Positions 44,266 to 53,188 of a stretch of DNA of 64,000 nucleotides are shown piece by piece (the first letter of the stretch is position 1; each line of letters opens with the position of its first letter). This stretch comes from Dyadobacter sp. CY312. GTDB lineage: Bacteria > Bacteroidota > Bacteroidia > Cytophagales > Spirosomataceae. The notes under the pieces were generated by a model. The model was not told where the DNA came from. It saw nothing but the letters and a program-made list of their open reading frames with translations, and did no database searches. The stretch spans positions 1 to 64,000 of the forward strand of contig NZ_JAJUXG010000014.1 of NCBI RefSeq assembly GCF_021390535.1, read 5' to 3'. The position numbers and the translations under genes were made by a program.

Positions 44266-44342
44266 ATTGGAGAAAACTTGTCGGGAGCGTCGTAGACGGT
44301 AAAGGATTTCTATTCGGAGTTTTTGGAAACTACGAATAACGG
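44266..44342. repeat. Direct repeat, left copy, flanking the broken DUF4145 gene
   Basis: ATTGGAGAAAACTTGTC, a middle of the type GTAGACGGTAAAGGAT, TATTCGGAGTTTTTGG and AAACTACGAATAACGG match in the same order and orientation a copy at 45685-45762, about 1.4 kb away. Inside it, TATTCG and CGAATA can pair. Confidence 0.5.
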
Positions 44343-44505
44343 GGGGTGACCACATTCCAGTCATTTTTTATCAGCCCATTCTCAGAAGATGCTATTGCTA
44401 TACGGCCACCAATTTGGTGTTTCTAGTCAAAGAAAATTTTTGAGGCCCAAATTTAAATCGAGCTATAATATACTGGCATCCAGCACGGCATCTGATATTA
44501 TAGGA

Positions 44506-45305
44506 TCAAAACGGAGGTTTTCGACTCAGCCGCAAGCCAACCGGCTTTTTTCTTTTATTAATAGTTTTGGTGAGTTTATGAATTCTCTTTGTATGAGTTT
44601 CGTATATATTTCCCAACACGTAATCCAAAATCTCAAATGCATCCAAAATGTCATTCCTATCTATAGAATCATTGCTATGGCTTCCAGAGTTCCCGATCCA
44701 CTTAATAGCCATCAAAGAGTCTGCTTGTTGAGGAAAGTTTGTTTTAAGGGACTCAATTCGCTGATGTAGAGAATAAGGCTTTCTGCCTTTTAAAGATTTC
44801 TGGGTCTTTGCAATTTTCAAATTGTCCATTACCTTCTCAACTACCACTCGTATCTTATTTGCGCACGAAGCAGTATCCATCCAATATATATTGAATGCAC
44901 TAATTATTTCAATGCGAATTGTTTCAGGAACCTCGTCATTGATCTGAAATATGTGGATTGGAGGATTAAATGACATTGGCGTAATAATTTGTATAATATC
45001 CATTTCTGGCATTCCTGTTTCTTCATTGTAATAGTCGTGTCTGAGACATCTATAATGTCCGATAATCCCAATTAATTCATTGCAGGTTGAATTGCTGCAG
45101 GCTAGTACTCCTGTGCAACTTGACCTTCCATCCATTCGGGTTCCCACGCTTCATGACTGTGTGCTGCCTTTGATGAAGCTGTCTCATAAGTTTTAAGCTC
45201 CTTTAGATCATTTGTTAAAATTCCACGTTGACACATAGGACAGATCCATGCTGGAACATTATTCAAAAAAAATTCATTTAGGTAGAGGGCTCGTTTTATT
45301 CGCAT
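44506..45305 (-). pseudogene. DUF4145-type protein gene, frameshifted
   Basis: Two overlapping minus-strand frames together form one protein. The first (45102-45305, 67 codons) gives the N-terminus with a zinc-ribbon half (WICPMCQRG) and ends at WEPEWMEGQVAQEY. The second (44506-45147) continues with GVLACSNSTCNELIGIIGHY, the other Cys pair, then IQIITPMSFNPPIHIF and a helical domain with MAIKWIGNSGSHSNDSIDRN typical of DUF4145. The frame must change near 45110-45125, after EWMEG. Either a real frameshift or a sequencing error. DUF4145 proteins are often found near defence and restriction genes; function is unknown. The gene lies between two direct repeats. Confidence 0.65.
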
Positions 45306-45536
45306 AAGGTTTCTTAGAACTAAAATTTGGGTTTATCCGCAGAGCGGCTCACTACTTATCGAAAGGAAATATAGTAATTTTATCTCCCGGCTTCAGTTGT
45401 ACCTCTAATAAACTAGTGATGTATGCCCCCCGTTGTGCGGAGTGTCCACACTTAGCATTTGAAATACACTACCATCTGTGACGGGAAATTTCAGTAACTC
45501 TACTTCCGACAAACCCTCCACATTAATACCTTGCTC

Positions 45537-45643
45537 CCCACGATTTGCAATCGGGGCGCTAATGGCTAAGCGTTTGCAACGCAATTCTAAAACACGCGTT
45601 ATAAACGCTGCACCACGGTAACCCCGATTGCAAATCTGGGTTA
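45537..45643. repeat. Dispersed palindromic repeat, copy with inverted second half
   Basis: CACGATTTGCAATCGGGGCG and GGCTAAGCGTTTGCAACGC (45540-45582) are followed by ACCCCGATTGCAAATCTGGG (45620-45639) in the opposite orientation. The same core motifs recur near 657, 48343 and 50383. Confidence 0.6.
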
Positions 45644-45684
45644 GCAACTTCTACTCCCAACAAGCCGTCCTCAGAGATATTTCT

Positions 45685-45762
45685 ATTGACAAAAACTTGT
45701 CAGAACCATCACACACGATAAATGATCCTCATTCGCAATTTTCGAAAACTACGAGTGAGGAC
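45685..45762. repeat. Direct repeat, right copy, flanking the broken DUF4145 gene
   Basis: ATTGACAAAAACTTGTC, ACACGATAAATGATCCTC, ATTCGCAATTTTCG and AAAACTACGAGTGAGG parallel the left copy at 44266-44342. TCCTCATTCG and CGAGTGAGGA can form a stem within it. Confidence 0.5.
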
Positions 45763-45779
45763 AGGTTATTCTGAATACC

Positions 45780-48200
45780 TCATTTTAAGTTTACCACAAT
45801 TGCCTTTCCCTCTACTTCTATTGTTTCAAAAGAACCATCAACTTTGGGTTTTATAACTTTTCCGGCGACTGTCCATTCCCTGTACTTTCCTTTTGGAAAT
45901 GCAATGGTGAGCTTCCAGTTTTCTTCTGACTGGGTAATGTCCAGCTGCAAAGCCTTATCGGTTTTGCGATATTTCATTCCGATTTCGTTACTTCCAACTG
46001 TCACTTTTTCCAGACTTGCATCGTTCCAGGTTGAAGGCATTTGCGGCTGAATCCTGATGGTTTTGGAGAATGTATGTGGCTTTATTCCAAAGAATTGCTG
46101 CACAATCGGCACCGCAAAGCTGTATATGTTCCAGGCTTGCGACATCATTCCGTAATCCGGCGATACTTCATAAATGGAACCGGGAAGCGCATAGCTGAAC
46201 GATTTTGTCATGCGTTTCAGGTAACCCAAAGCTTCGTCTGGTCTTCCATAATTGTTTTCGGCAATGGCCAATACGCCTGTCGGGAGTGTCATCACCGCAC
46301 CTGTGTATGTAAACACCTTCTTGTTGCCCGCTGCTGAACCTTCGTCTTTCCCGGCGGACTCGTCCCGATCTATTCCGGTCACAAATGCACCGAATGGATT
46401 TACAAACTTACTGGCCGTTTTCAACGCAGTCAAAGCCTTTGAGCTGTCCGCTATTCCCATTTCCATCGGCGTGTTAACCACCCAATTGTGATGCACCACA
46501 AATCCCTGTTTTTGAGACGGATTCATCTTTTCCAATTTAGATTTGGTAGCACGAAGCTCATCCACTGCCCAAGGTTTTTTTAGCGTATCTGCCCGCACAA
46601 TCGCATCGTCTACCAAATGTATTGCCTGGCTTGTTGTACCAATAAAATCAGCATAAGAATTATTTCCCCCAACCCAAAAATCCTGGTTTATCTTTGTTTT
46701 AAGTTGATTGGCAATGCCTTTGTACTTTTCAGACATATCCTTCTCCCCCATTTCAATTGCCATTTGCGAAGCATCTTCAAAAGCTTTTTGAGAATACACC
46801 GCCACGTCAATCATTTCACTATTCATGCCATGGATTTCCATCATTCCAAATCCATCCGGAAGCAAATTACCGTCCTTATCATTTTCCTTCAAAAGCCAGT
46901 CAAGCCCTTTTTTGATAGTTGGATAATATTTTTTCAAAAATTCCTTATCGCCAGTCCACGAATATACAGTCCATATCAAAGTTGCAAATTGCGGCGTTTC
47001 ATTTACATTTCCAGGGTTGAAAACAGCACCATTCGTAGAAACCTCATGAACAATACGCCCATTGCCATTAGCCTTTTCTGAAAGCTTCCAGATATTATCA
47101 ATTGAGTGATATACCAGATCTTTCTGACCAGTTGTAATTAATCCCTGCAAAGTATATTCGCTGTCGACACCAAACCACCACGGATAATCCGGAGCGCCAG
47201 CCGATACACCACGACCTACTTCGGGTACATCTCTTACCAGCCAATCCGTATTGTATTTTATCCATTGAAATGCCCGCTGCAAATCCTTATCCGGAACTGT
47301 CAGGTTTGTGTTGGCAGCCAACATCTGGTAGCGCTCCTTTTTCTCCTTTAACAATTGAGCTGTATTCTTTTGAACGTTTTCGAATGTCTCACGTGCCTGT
47401 GATTTTGATCTGTAAGAACCCGCAATCGTGATAGGAAGTACGTATGACGAATTTGGAGCTATTTCAAGATTGTAAGTTAGCGAAGCCTGACAACCTTTGC
47501 CTTGCGGTTTGTAATCGCAGCTTTTCACATCTTTTTGATGGGCATCTGCTGAAATATCCGAACCGTACATCACGTACCATTCGTTCAGGCTATCCTTTGC
47601 AACCCATGCTTTCGAAGCTTCATCCCAGGATGCGAAGTCTCCGGCATCAACCATTTTAGTTTTTTCACCAAGCCAAACCGGTCGTAAATCGCTGTAACCG
47701 TTAAAGTCAAACGTTATCTTTTTAGCCGAATTTGTTTTGTTCTGAAAGGTGTATTCCACCACCACAGCTTCTTTTGCATCCGGTGCAAACTGAAAACGCT
47801 GAACTTCAAGGCCATTTAATCCGGAAACAAAAATGTGTTTGTTTGCAAAAGGATAATTCACGAACGTATCCGCTTTGGATAAGCAAACAGACTTTCCATT
47901 GTCGGTTACCGATGCCGTAAAACCATCCATGAGCTTGATCGGATGATCCCAAATCCCGCCCATTTCGCCCACAACATGCCAACCCAGATCTGGAAACTGA
48001 CCATTTTGATGACCAACCATATATACCCGATCCCCCGCAGTTACATAAGGAGAATTGAGATAGGCAGTTTTACCGGTAATGGTTTCAACATCTGAAACGA
48101 TACCTGCCAAAGCATTATTTGACTGACTTTTTTTTGTGCATTGGCTTAGTAACAAGAGAGAAGCCAGAGGAATAGCAACCACAAATTTTCGGAAAATCAT
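45780..48200 (-). CDS. Glycoside hydrolase-like lipoprotein with (alpha/alpha)6 barrel
   Basis: An 806-residue lipoprotein (signal ending LLLSQC). Residues 30-300 form an N-terminal beta-sandwich; residues 310-700 look like a six-hairpin glycosidase of the GH63/MGH1-like or debranching-enzyme type. Visible are WWFGVDSEYTLQGLITTG, TPQFATLIWTVYSWTGDKEF, a possible catalytic acidic cluster in GFGMMEIHGMNSEMIDV, and GSIYEVSPDYGMMSQAWNIY. A small beta domain closes the protein. It likely hydrolyses an oligosaccharide in the periplasm or at the surface. I cannot fix the family or substrate. Confidence 0.75.
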   Translation of the reverse strand: MIFRKFVVAIPLASLLLLSQCTKKSQSNNALAGIVSDVETITGKTAYLNSPYVTAGDRVYMVGHQNGQFPDLGWHVVGEMGGIWDHPIKLMDGFTASVTDNGKSVCLSKADTFVNYPFANKHIFVSGLNGLEVQRFQFAPDAKEAVVVEYTFQNKTNSAKKITFDFNGYSDLRPVWLGEKTKMVDAGDFASWDEASKAWVAKDSLNEWYVMYGSDISADAHQKDVKSCDYKPQGKGCQASLTYNLEIAPNSSYVLPITIAGSYRSKSQARETFENVQKNTAQLLKEKKERYQMLAANTNLTVPDKDLQRAFQWIKYNTDWLVRDVPEVGRGVSAGAPDYPWWFGVDSEYTLQGLITTGQKDLVYHSIDNIWKLSEKANGNGRIVHEVSTNGAVFNPGNVNETPQFATLIWTVYSWTGDKEFLKKYYPTIKKGLDWLLKENDKDGNLLPDGFGMMEIHGMNSEMIDVAVYSQKAFEDASQMAIEMGEKDMSEKYKGIANQLKTKINQDFWVGGNNSYADFIGTTSQAIHLVDDAIVRADTLKKPWAVDELRATKSKLEKMNPSQKQGFVVHHNWVVNTPMEMGIADSSKALTALKTASKFVNPFGAFVTGIDRDESAGKDEGSAAGNKKVFTYTGAVMTLPTGVLAIAENNYGRPDEALGYLKRMTKSFSYALPGSIYEVSPDYGMMSQAWNIYSFAVPIVQQFFGIKPHTFSKTIRIQPQMPSTWNDASLEKVTVGSNEIGMKYRKTDKALQLDITQSEENWKLTIAFPKGKYREWTVAGKVIKPKVDGSFETIEVEGKAIVVNLK

Positions 48201-48238
48201 TGTTACCGTTTGAAGTGAAGTATTGTTTTAAACACAAA

Positions 48239-48260
48239 GGAAGATCCAAAAAGATCTTCC
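48239..48260. terminator. Palindromic hairpin upstream of the glycosidase gene
   Basis: GGAAGATC and GATCTTCC (48239-48246 and 48253-48260) pair around a 6-base loop. It lies between the end of the GNAT-nitrilase gene and the start of the glycosidase gene, both minus strand. It may terminate the first or form a leader hairpin of the second. Confidence 0.4.
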
Positions 48261-48342
48261 AATTATAATAGTTTCTCAAAGAAAGAAATTTATAAAACAA
48301 CTTACACCATCATATCAGCAAGAATTGTTTACTGAACCCGCT

Positions 48343-48399
48343 CACCCCCAATTTGCCAATCGGGGGTATTAATGGCTGAGCGTTTGCAACGCGATTTTC
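48343..48399. repeat. Dispersed palindromic repeat, copy 3
   Basis: CACCCCCAATTTGCCAATCG then GGGGTATTAATGGCTGAGCG and TTTGCAACGCGATTTT parallel the 45.54 and 50.38 kb copies. Confidence 0.6.
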
Positions 48400-48406
48400 A
48401 CAAACA

Positions 48407-48444
48407 GGGATCTCATAAATGCAGTTAAACATCCATGAGATCCC
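48407..48444 (-). terminator. Inverted repeat downstream of the GNAT-nitrilase gene
   Basis: GGGATCTCAT (48407-48416) and ATGAGATCCC (48435-48444) form a 10-bp perfect stem with an 18-base loop, about 50 bp past the stop codon at 48493. There is no strong T-run, so its role as terminator is tentative. Confidence 0.4.
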
Positions 48445-48492
48445 AAATATTATTTACCTAAAAACGATTTTACAAAAGATTGTCTTTATGGG

Positions 48493-50052
48493 CTACAACT
48501 TATCCGTGCTCTCGATTCTGCGCATAATTGAATAAATGTCGGTTCTCCGGTCTTTCAAATTTCGCACACTTCCAAACTGGTTTAATTCCCGCAGCATATC
48601 AATATCCACGTCTGCAATCAATATCATTTCAGTATTTGGGGTCGCTTCGGCTTTTATACCATTGGTTGGGAAAGAAAAATCACAGGGCGTAAATACCATC
48701 GACTGCGCATATTGAATATCCATGTTATGTACCTTTGGCAAGTTTCCAACACTGCCGGCGATGGCCACATAACATTCATTTTCAATCGCCCTGGCCTGCG
48801 CACAGTTCCTTACCCTCGAATAGCCATTTTGCGTATCAGTCAGAAAAGGAACAAACAAGATATTCATTCCTTCATCAGCCAGGATACGGCCCAACTCCGG
48901 AAATTCAACATCATAACAAATGAGAATACCAATTTTTCCGCAGTCTGTATCGAAGGTTCTCAGCGTATTTCCACCCTGCATACCCCATACTTTTGCTTCG
49001 TCCGGCGTTACATGAAGTTTTTCAAATCGTTCGATACCGCCATCCCTTTTACACAAATAACCAACGTTGTAAAGACTATTCCCTACCACCTCGGGCATAC
49101 TTCCGGTAATGATATTGATGTTGTAAGAGATGGCTAGCTCAGAAAACCGGCTGACAATTCGCTCTGTATATTCCGCCAGCTTTCTTATTGCGTCGGGTTC
49201 CGCGAGATGGTTGTAGTCCGACATCAGCGGAGCATTGAAAAACTCGGGAAAAAGCGCGAAATCACATCTGTAACCAGACACCGCATCCACAAAATATTCC
49301 ACCTGCTGCATAAGTTCGTCAAAGTCGTTGTACAACCTCATTTGCCATTGTACCAAACCCAACCTGATAATCGACTTTTTGAAAGCAGCCTGATCCGAAA
49401 TTTTCTCGTAGTAAACATTGTCCCACTCGAGTAATACAGCATATTCATTTGAATCCTTATCGCCTTCGAGATAGCCTTGCAATATTCTGGCAGGGTGAAA
49501 ATCGTTGGACAGCTGAAAATTCAGAACCGGGTCGTGTATGTCCTTGTTACGTACCTTTTCAATATACTCTTTCGGGGAGATTGTGTCCGAATATTGGTGG
49601 TAATTTGGAATGCGCCCGCCGAATACGATCCCTTTCAGATTCAATTTCTCACAAAGTTCTTTTCTGTAATCGTACAATCGCCTTCCTAACCGCAGGCCGC
49701 GGAACTTGGGACGAATAAATACATCAATCCCGTACAAAATATCGCCTTTGGCCGTGTGCGTATTGAAACTATAATTTCCTGTAATTGCTCTGTAGGTGTG
49801 TTTGGAGTCAACTTTGTCATAGTCGACAATAATCGACAACGCGCACCCGGCTAGTTCATTATCAACTCTTATACCTACCTGGCCTTCATGAAAAATGTTG
49901 ATCAGTGTGTTAATGTGATGCTCCTTCCAATACGCATTTGGCATGCTGGAATAGGTCTCAATCATCATTTCTTTTATTTCTTCATAATCAGAAGGTTTTA
50001 GAAAAACCAACTCAATATTCTCAATTGATTTGTTGTCTTTGTTTGTTTCCAT
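48493..50052 (-). CDS. GNAT acetyltransferase fused to carbon-nitrogen hydrolase (nitrilase superfamily)
   Basis: A 519-residue two-domain protein. Residues 10-205 are a GNAT domain with the acetyl-CoA loop PKFRGLRLGRRLYDYRK (about 115-131). Residues 228-510 are a nitrilase-superfamily domain with the catalytic triad Glu270 (LFPEFF), Lys345 (EKLHVTPDE) and Cys379 (ILICYDVEFPE). This fusion is known in many bacteria, but the substrate, an amide or nitrile, is unsettled. The frame starts with TTG at 50070; the ATG at 50052 (METNKDNK) is the better start. Monocistronic. Confidence 0.88.
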   Translation of the reverse strand: METNKDNKSIENIELVFLKPSDYEEIKEMMIETYSSMPNAYWKEHHINTLINIFHEGQVGIRVDNELAGCALSIIVDYDKVDSKHTYRAITGNYSFNTHTAKGDILYGIDVFIRPKFRGLRLGRRLYDYRKELCEKLNLKGIVFGGRIPNYHQYSDTISPKEYIEKVRNKDIHDPVLNFQLSNDFHPARILQGYLEGDKDSNEYAVLLEWDNVYYEKISDQAAFKKSIIRLGLVQWQMRLYNDFDELMQQVEYFVDAVSGYRCDFALFPEFFNAPLMSDYNHLAEPDAIRKLAEYTERIVSRFSELAISYNINIITGSMPEVVGNSLYNVGYLCKRDGGIERFEKLHVTPDEAKVWGMQGGNTLRTFDTDCGKIGILICYDVEFPELGRILADEGMNILFVPFLTDTQNGYSRVRNCAQARAIENECYVAIAGSVGNLPKVHNMDIQYAQSMVFTPCDFSFPTNGIKAEATPNTEMILIADVDIDMLRELNQFGSVRNLKDRRTDIYSIMRRIESTDKL

Positions 50053-50516
50053 AGTTTTTTCCCACTTCAAATCACCTGTTTTTAAGATGATTGAAGGTGA
50101 TTGTTTTTTTGCTGTTACAGCTGATTGATTTTAAATTTTTGGCGATCATTCCGTCGGGACGCCCAGTTGGATCTTCTACAAAATAGTAAGTCCGATTCAG
50201 AACACGCGTCACGAAAAGAAGTTGTAGAGAAACACGAATGAAGTTTCAATAATTAAGCAGATCCAGCGGGTGATGGCGTTTAAATATAATTGTACATAAG
50301 GACCATTGTGGGCAATACGCTTGAAGATAGCAATTAATATGGCCTGAATCAAGCCCGGAATCGATTACGCCTTAAACTCGTCCGCCCCGATTTGCAAACG
50401 GGGTGCCAATGATTTAGCGTTTGTAACGCGATTCCGACAACACACGTTGCAAACGCTCAACACCCCGTGATGCGGAGGTGTCCAAACTCGAGTTTATTCT
50501 AAACTTTTTTAATATT
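50053..50516. other. Intergenic region with palindrome and dispersed repeat
   Basis: No gene. AATCACC (50070-50076) and GGTGATT (50096-50102) followed by seven T's form a plus-strand terminator-like hairpin just upstream of the minus-strand GNAT-nitrilase gene. A long copy of the dispersed repeat occupies 50383-50488. Confidence 0.45.
50383..50488. repeat. Dispersed palindromic repeat, longest copy
   Basis: The unit reads GCCCCGATTTGCAAACGGGG, TTTAGCGTTTGTAACGCG, then ACGTTGCAAACGCTCAACAC and CCCGTGATGCGGAGGTGTCC. It contains two palindromes and an internal inverted pair (GCGTTTGTAACG against CGTTGCAAACGC). It ends about 30 bp before the transposase remnant, so it could be the end of a decayed mobile element. 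Related pieces occur at 657, 45.43-45.64 and 48.34 kb. Confidence 0.6.
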
Positions 50517-51098
50517 GTGGGATACAAGACCAAAATCCGGTTGATTAAAAGAGCTAAAAGCGAGCAATGGTATGTCAACTTTCCGGCTGCCGTAGCACGG
50601 GCGATTGACTTTGCGCAAGGAGAAGTGCTTGATTGACGGTCATCAGAAAATAGTGTTACAACGAAGTAACCAATCGGTAGTTGCATTGAAAAAAACTCAG
50701 AACCAAGAAGATGGGAAATCGAGGTAAATTTCAGGGAGGAAAAGACATTACTAGGCTACGGAGAGGCACAAGTTATTAACTCCAATTCAGCAGAGAAAGT
50801 ACCTGCCTTTACTGTTGCCATGTACGGAACGATGCATCTGTCGGCACACAACACTACAAAAAATTGAGACGAATCAATTTTGCCAAGAGCAAAGTGGGAT
50901 CCGCCAAAAGAAAACCAAAGGCTGTCCACCGCAGCGACGGTCGCATGTGAGATCACAAATCTGTTTCGCGCACGGCTTTGGTCCAAATCCATGCGGGGTA
51001 GTTTCTCGGGCTTCGTTAAAAATCAGGATCAAACACAAAGCCAGAGAAGCTCGTCTGAGCCTCAAGTTACCCGAGTTCAACCTTTTCTAAGAATTTAG
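50517..51098 (+). pseudogene. Decayed transposase with internal deletion
   Basis: In one frame, 50517-50636 encodes a transposase-like N-terminus (KIRLIKRAKSEQWYVNFPAA, then VARAIDFAQGEVLD and a stop). From 50703 the same frame gives a transposase C-terminus: RRWEIEVNFREEKTLLGYGE, AQVINSNSAEKVPAFTVAMY, a stop at 50865, then LPRAKWDPPKENQRLST, LFRARLWSKSM and a final stop at 51096-51098. The catalytic middle is missing. The order and wording fit DDE transposases of Bacteroidetes insertion sequences, with the terminal R-W-x-I-E motif. No intact inverted repeats were located. It marks an old insertion site. Confidence 0.7.
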
Positions 51099-51264
51099 CG
51101 GAAGACAGTGTGTCGCCGACAGTAGTCCTAAATGTGGCCGTTCGATGATCTATGGTCCTTTATTCAAAGCCTTACTCATAAACATTTTGGTCCTTTTGAA
51201 TATAAACGGTTACTTTGTTCTGTAACTATATTTCTTAATTATCTACAAAAAAATCTCAACGTTT

Positions 51265-52014
51265 ATGAAAAAAAATTATGCTTCTCTCCTGCTGCTTTGG
51301 CTGCTCCTGAGTGTTTCATTTATCAGCTGTACGGACCATGATGTTGAGCCACAGGCGTGGCTGAATGATCTTGAAACGCTATTAGGTCAGGGTACAAAAT
51401 CAACCGTGGAAGGCTGGATTGATGCTGGGTTGGATGAAGAAAAAACAAAAGAAGCTTTTGCCAAATCCGGTAACAAAGCGAACTTATTCAACAGCTTAGA
51501 AACTGCGGTCAGCGTTTACGATCAGCGTGTTTACATTGAGGACTGGGATAACATTCCGGGTATCGAAAAAGGAAATTATGTCGCTAACGGATTAAAATCC
51601 GCGGTTTCTCATCCTGCCTGGGCGAGTACTGATCTTGATTTGTCCGCGTCGGATGCTGCCAATTTCGTCGATGCAAAAGCAGATGAGTTACCGGCAGGTA
51701 CAAAAATTTACCGTATTACCGGCGGAAATCCGGCTGGTGGATACTGGACAGCGCAGATCCCTGCTTCGGTGGGTGATGTTATTGGTGGAACTGCCGTTCG
51801 TCCGGCCTGGAATAATTTTTCAAAATTCTACGTTTATGAGGTTCCGGTAGGCCAAACATTAAAAGTATGGAGAGGCACTACGGCAGCGCAGCAGATTGCT
51901 GACGATGTTATCAATCCATTTCTACCCGGAACAGCTGAGCAAATCTTTATACCCTTTGTTGTAAGAGATGCTACCTTTAAGACACTTGTTACAGAAATCC
52001 CGCTACCATGGTAA
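51265..52014 (+). CDS. Lipoprotein with toxin-like C-terminal domain
   Basis: A 249-residue protein with a lipoprotein signal (SVSFISC, Cys22) and a helical middle (about 30-130). The last 110 residues (LPAGTKIYRITGGNPAGGYW, SVGDVIGGTAVRPAWNN, KFYVYEVPVGQTLKVWRGTT, FLPGTAEQIFIPF) resemble, from memory, C-terminal domains seen in filamentous-haemagglutinin and RHS-type polymorphic toxins. The activity of that domain is unknown to me. Its stop overlaps the start of a small acidic protein by 7 bp, as in toxin-immunity pairs. I cannot verify the match without a search. An independent role as a simple lipoprotein remains possible. Confidence 0.6.
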   Translation: MKKNYASLLLLWLLLSVSFISCTDHDVEPQAWLNDLETLLGQGTKSTVEGWIDAGLDEEKTKEAFAKSGNKANLFNSLETAVSVYDQRVYIEDWDNIPGIEKGNYVANGLKSAVSHPAWASTDLDLSASDAANFVDAKADELPAGTKIYRITGGNPAGGYWTAQIPASVGDVIGGTAVRPAWNNFSKFYVYEVPVGQTLKVWRGTTAAQQIADDVINPFLPGTAEQIFIPFVVRDATFKTLVTEIPLPW

Positions 52015-52265
52015 ACGAATTATCTAAAATTGATCACTTATTCAAGGAGCTTACAGCATTATTGTCAGCTGAATCAAAAGCTGATCCGTACAATGCCCAA
52101 TTTCTCAAATATGTAGAAGAGAGGCGATCACTGATAAAACAAGGTGATGCTAAAGAGGCGATCCGAGGCATAAACCGCTATTCAGATGAATTTTCTTTCT
52201 CAGATGCCAATGCAAAAAAAATCAAGACTATAATTGATTCTTTGTATGATCTGGTAAACCACTGA
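52008..52265 (+). CDS. Small acidic helical protein, possible immunity protein
   Basis: An 85-residue cytoplasmic protein without signal peptide, mostly helical (LSKIDHLFKELTALLSAESK, RRSLIKQGDAKEAIRGINRY, AKKIKTIIDSLYDLV). It starts inside the last codons of the lipoprotein gene, so translation is coupled. I do not recognise its family. Size and overlap fit an immunity protein for the toxin-like domain upstream, by analogy only. A strong terminator follows. Confidence 0.55.
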   Translation: MVNELSKIDHLFKELTALLSAESKADPYNAQFLKYVEERRSLIKQGDAKEAIRGINRYSDEFSFSDANAKKIKTIIDSLYDLVNH

Positions 52266-52283
52266 TCTGAATTTTGGTAAAAT

Positions 52284-52333
52284 AAAGGACGTAATCCAAC
52301 CGAAAATTATTTTGGTTGAGTTACGTCCTTTTA
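52284..52333 (+). terminator. Rho-independent terminator of the lipoprotein pair
   Basis: AAAGGACGTAA (52284-52294) pairs with TTACGTCCTTT (52321-52331), with inner pairing of CAACCGAAAA and TTTTGGTTG. A T-run follows 19 bp after the stop codon. Confidence 0.8.
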
Positions 52334-52483
52334 CTATTATTGGACCATGTTACAAGAGCCAAAAATAGGGCATTCAGAAAAAAAGTAAAACCGTCAGTTC
52401 TTCAGAATCTCTAAACCAAAACCCAAATCAAGGGGGTCAGTACGTACGGAATAGCCGCATAAAGAGGATTATAAACTTTGGAC

Positions 52484-53185
52484 CTACCACCCCATAAATA
52501 CCATCCCGGCTCCGCAGATGAAAATAGTCAGTCCGCCCAGCGGGTGCATAAATTGTTCGAGTTTGTTGGTCTTGAAAATACTGATTCCGTAGTAACCGAG
52601 AACGACCATGAAGATCATCGTGGCTAGTGTGACAGCCGTGTAGATTAGTATCATGCTCAACATGCCTGAAACGGAATTCTGAGCTGCCGGAAAATATAAA
52701 AGAGGAATCATGGGCTCGCAGGGGCCAAGCAAAAAAATAATAAACATCACCCAGGGGGTTACTTTGTGCCTTTCCTTGCTTTGGACGGCAGAGCCGTGTC
52801 GGTGTTCAAAAACATATACATCACCTCCATCCTCCACATCGAAATGCTTGTGACTTTTGTTCCGATATACATTAATAATCCCCCAGATTCCGTAAATAAC
52901 ACCAAATCCAAGAAGCATCCAGCCGGCCAAACCACCCCTCGTGCCTTCAAGCCACTGCACTTTACTCAACGACCAGCCCGCTGCTGCACCACCCAGGCCG
53001 AGCAAAATTGAGCTCCAGACATGGCCACATCCGCAAATGACCGTCCACCAGATCGTCTTCGTCAAAGACCAATTCCTGGATTTTGATAAAGCTACAAATG
53101 GAACATAATGGTCTGGACCGCTGAATGTGTGCAGACAGGCGATGGTCACCGCAGCAACAAGTAAAATTTCCAACTCTGATTGCAT
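52484..53185 (-). CDS. ureH: UreH/NiCoT-like nickel transporter of the urease locus
   Basis: A 233-residue membrane protein with about six helices and the signature HTFSGPDHYVPFVALS (about 19-34), the H-x5-DH metal motif of nickel/cobalt permeases. A central loop is rich in His (NKSHKHFDVED, EHRHGSAVQSKERHK), and LLGPCEPMIPLLYFPA is a second conserved stretch. It probably imports nickel for urease. It lies just after ureD at the distal end of the urease gene block, which supports the assignment. Confidence 0.82.
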   Translation of the reverse strand: MQSELEILLVAAVTIACLHTFSGPDHYVPFVALSKSRNWSLTKTIWWTVICGCGHVWSSILLGLGGAAAGWSLSKVQWLEGTRGGLAGWMLLGFGVIYGIWGIINVYRNKSHKHFDVEDGGDVYVFEHRHGSAVQSKERHKVTPWVMFIIFLLGPCEPMIPLLYFPAAQNSVSGMLSMILIYTAVTLATMIFMVVLGYYGISIFKTNKLEQFMHPLGGLTIFICGAGMVFMGW

Positions 53186-53188
53186 AGC

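Larger units (their letters stand above)
45306..45779. other. Intergenic region with repeats, no gene
   Basis: 474 bp holding parts of the dispersed palindromic repeat (CCCCCGTTGTGCGGAGTGTCC near 45426 and 45537-45643) and the right copy of a direct repeat (45685-45762). No supported gene. Confidence 0.5.

Noticed and set aside
50414..50686. 90-codon minus-strand frame
   Set aside because: It runs antisense through the dispersed repeat and the transposase remnant; no coding character.
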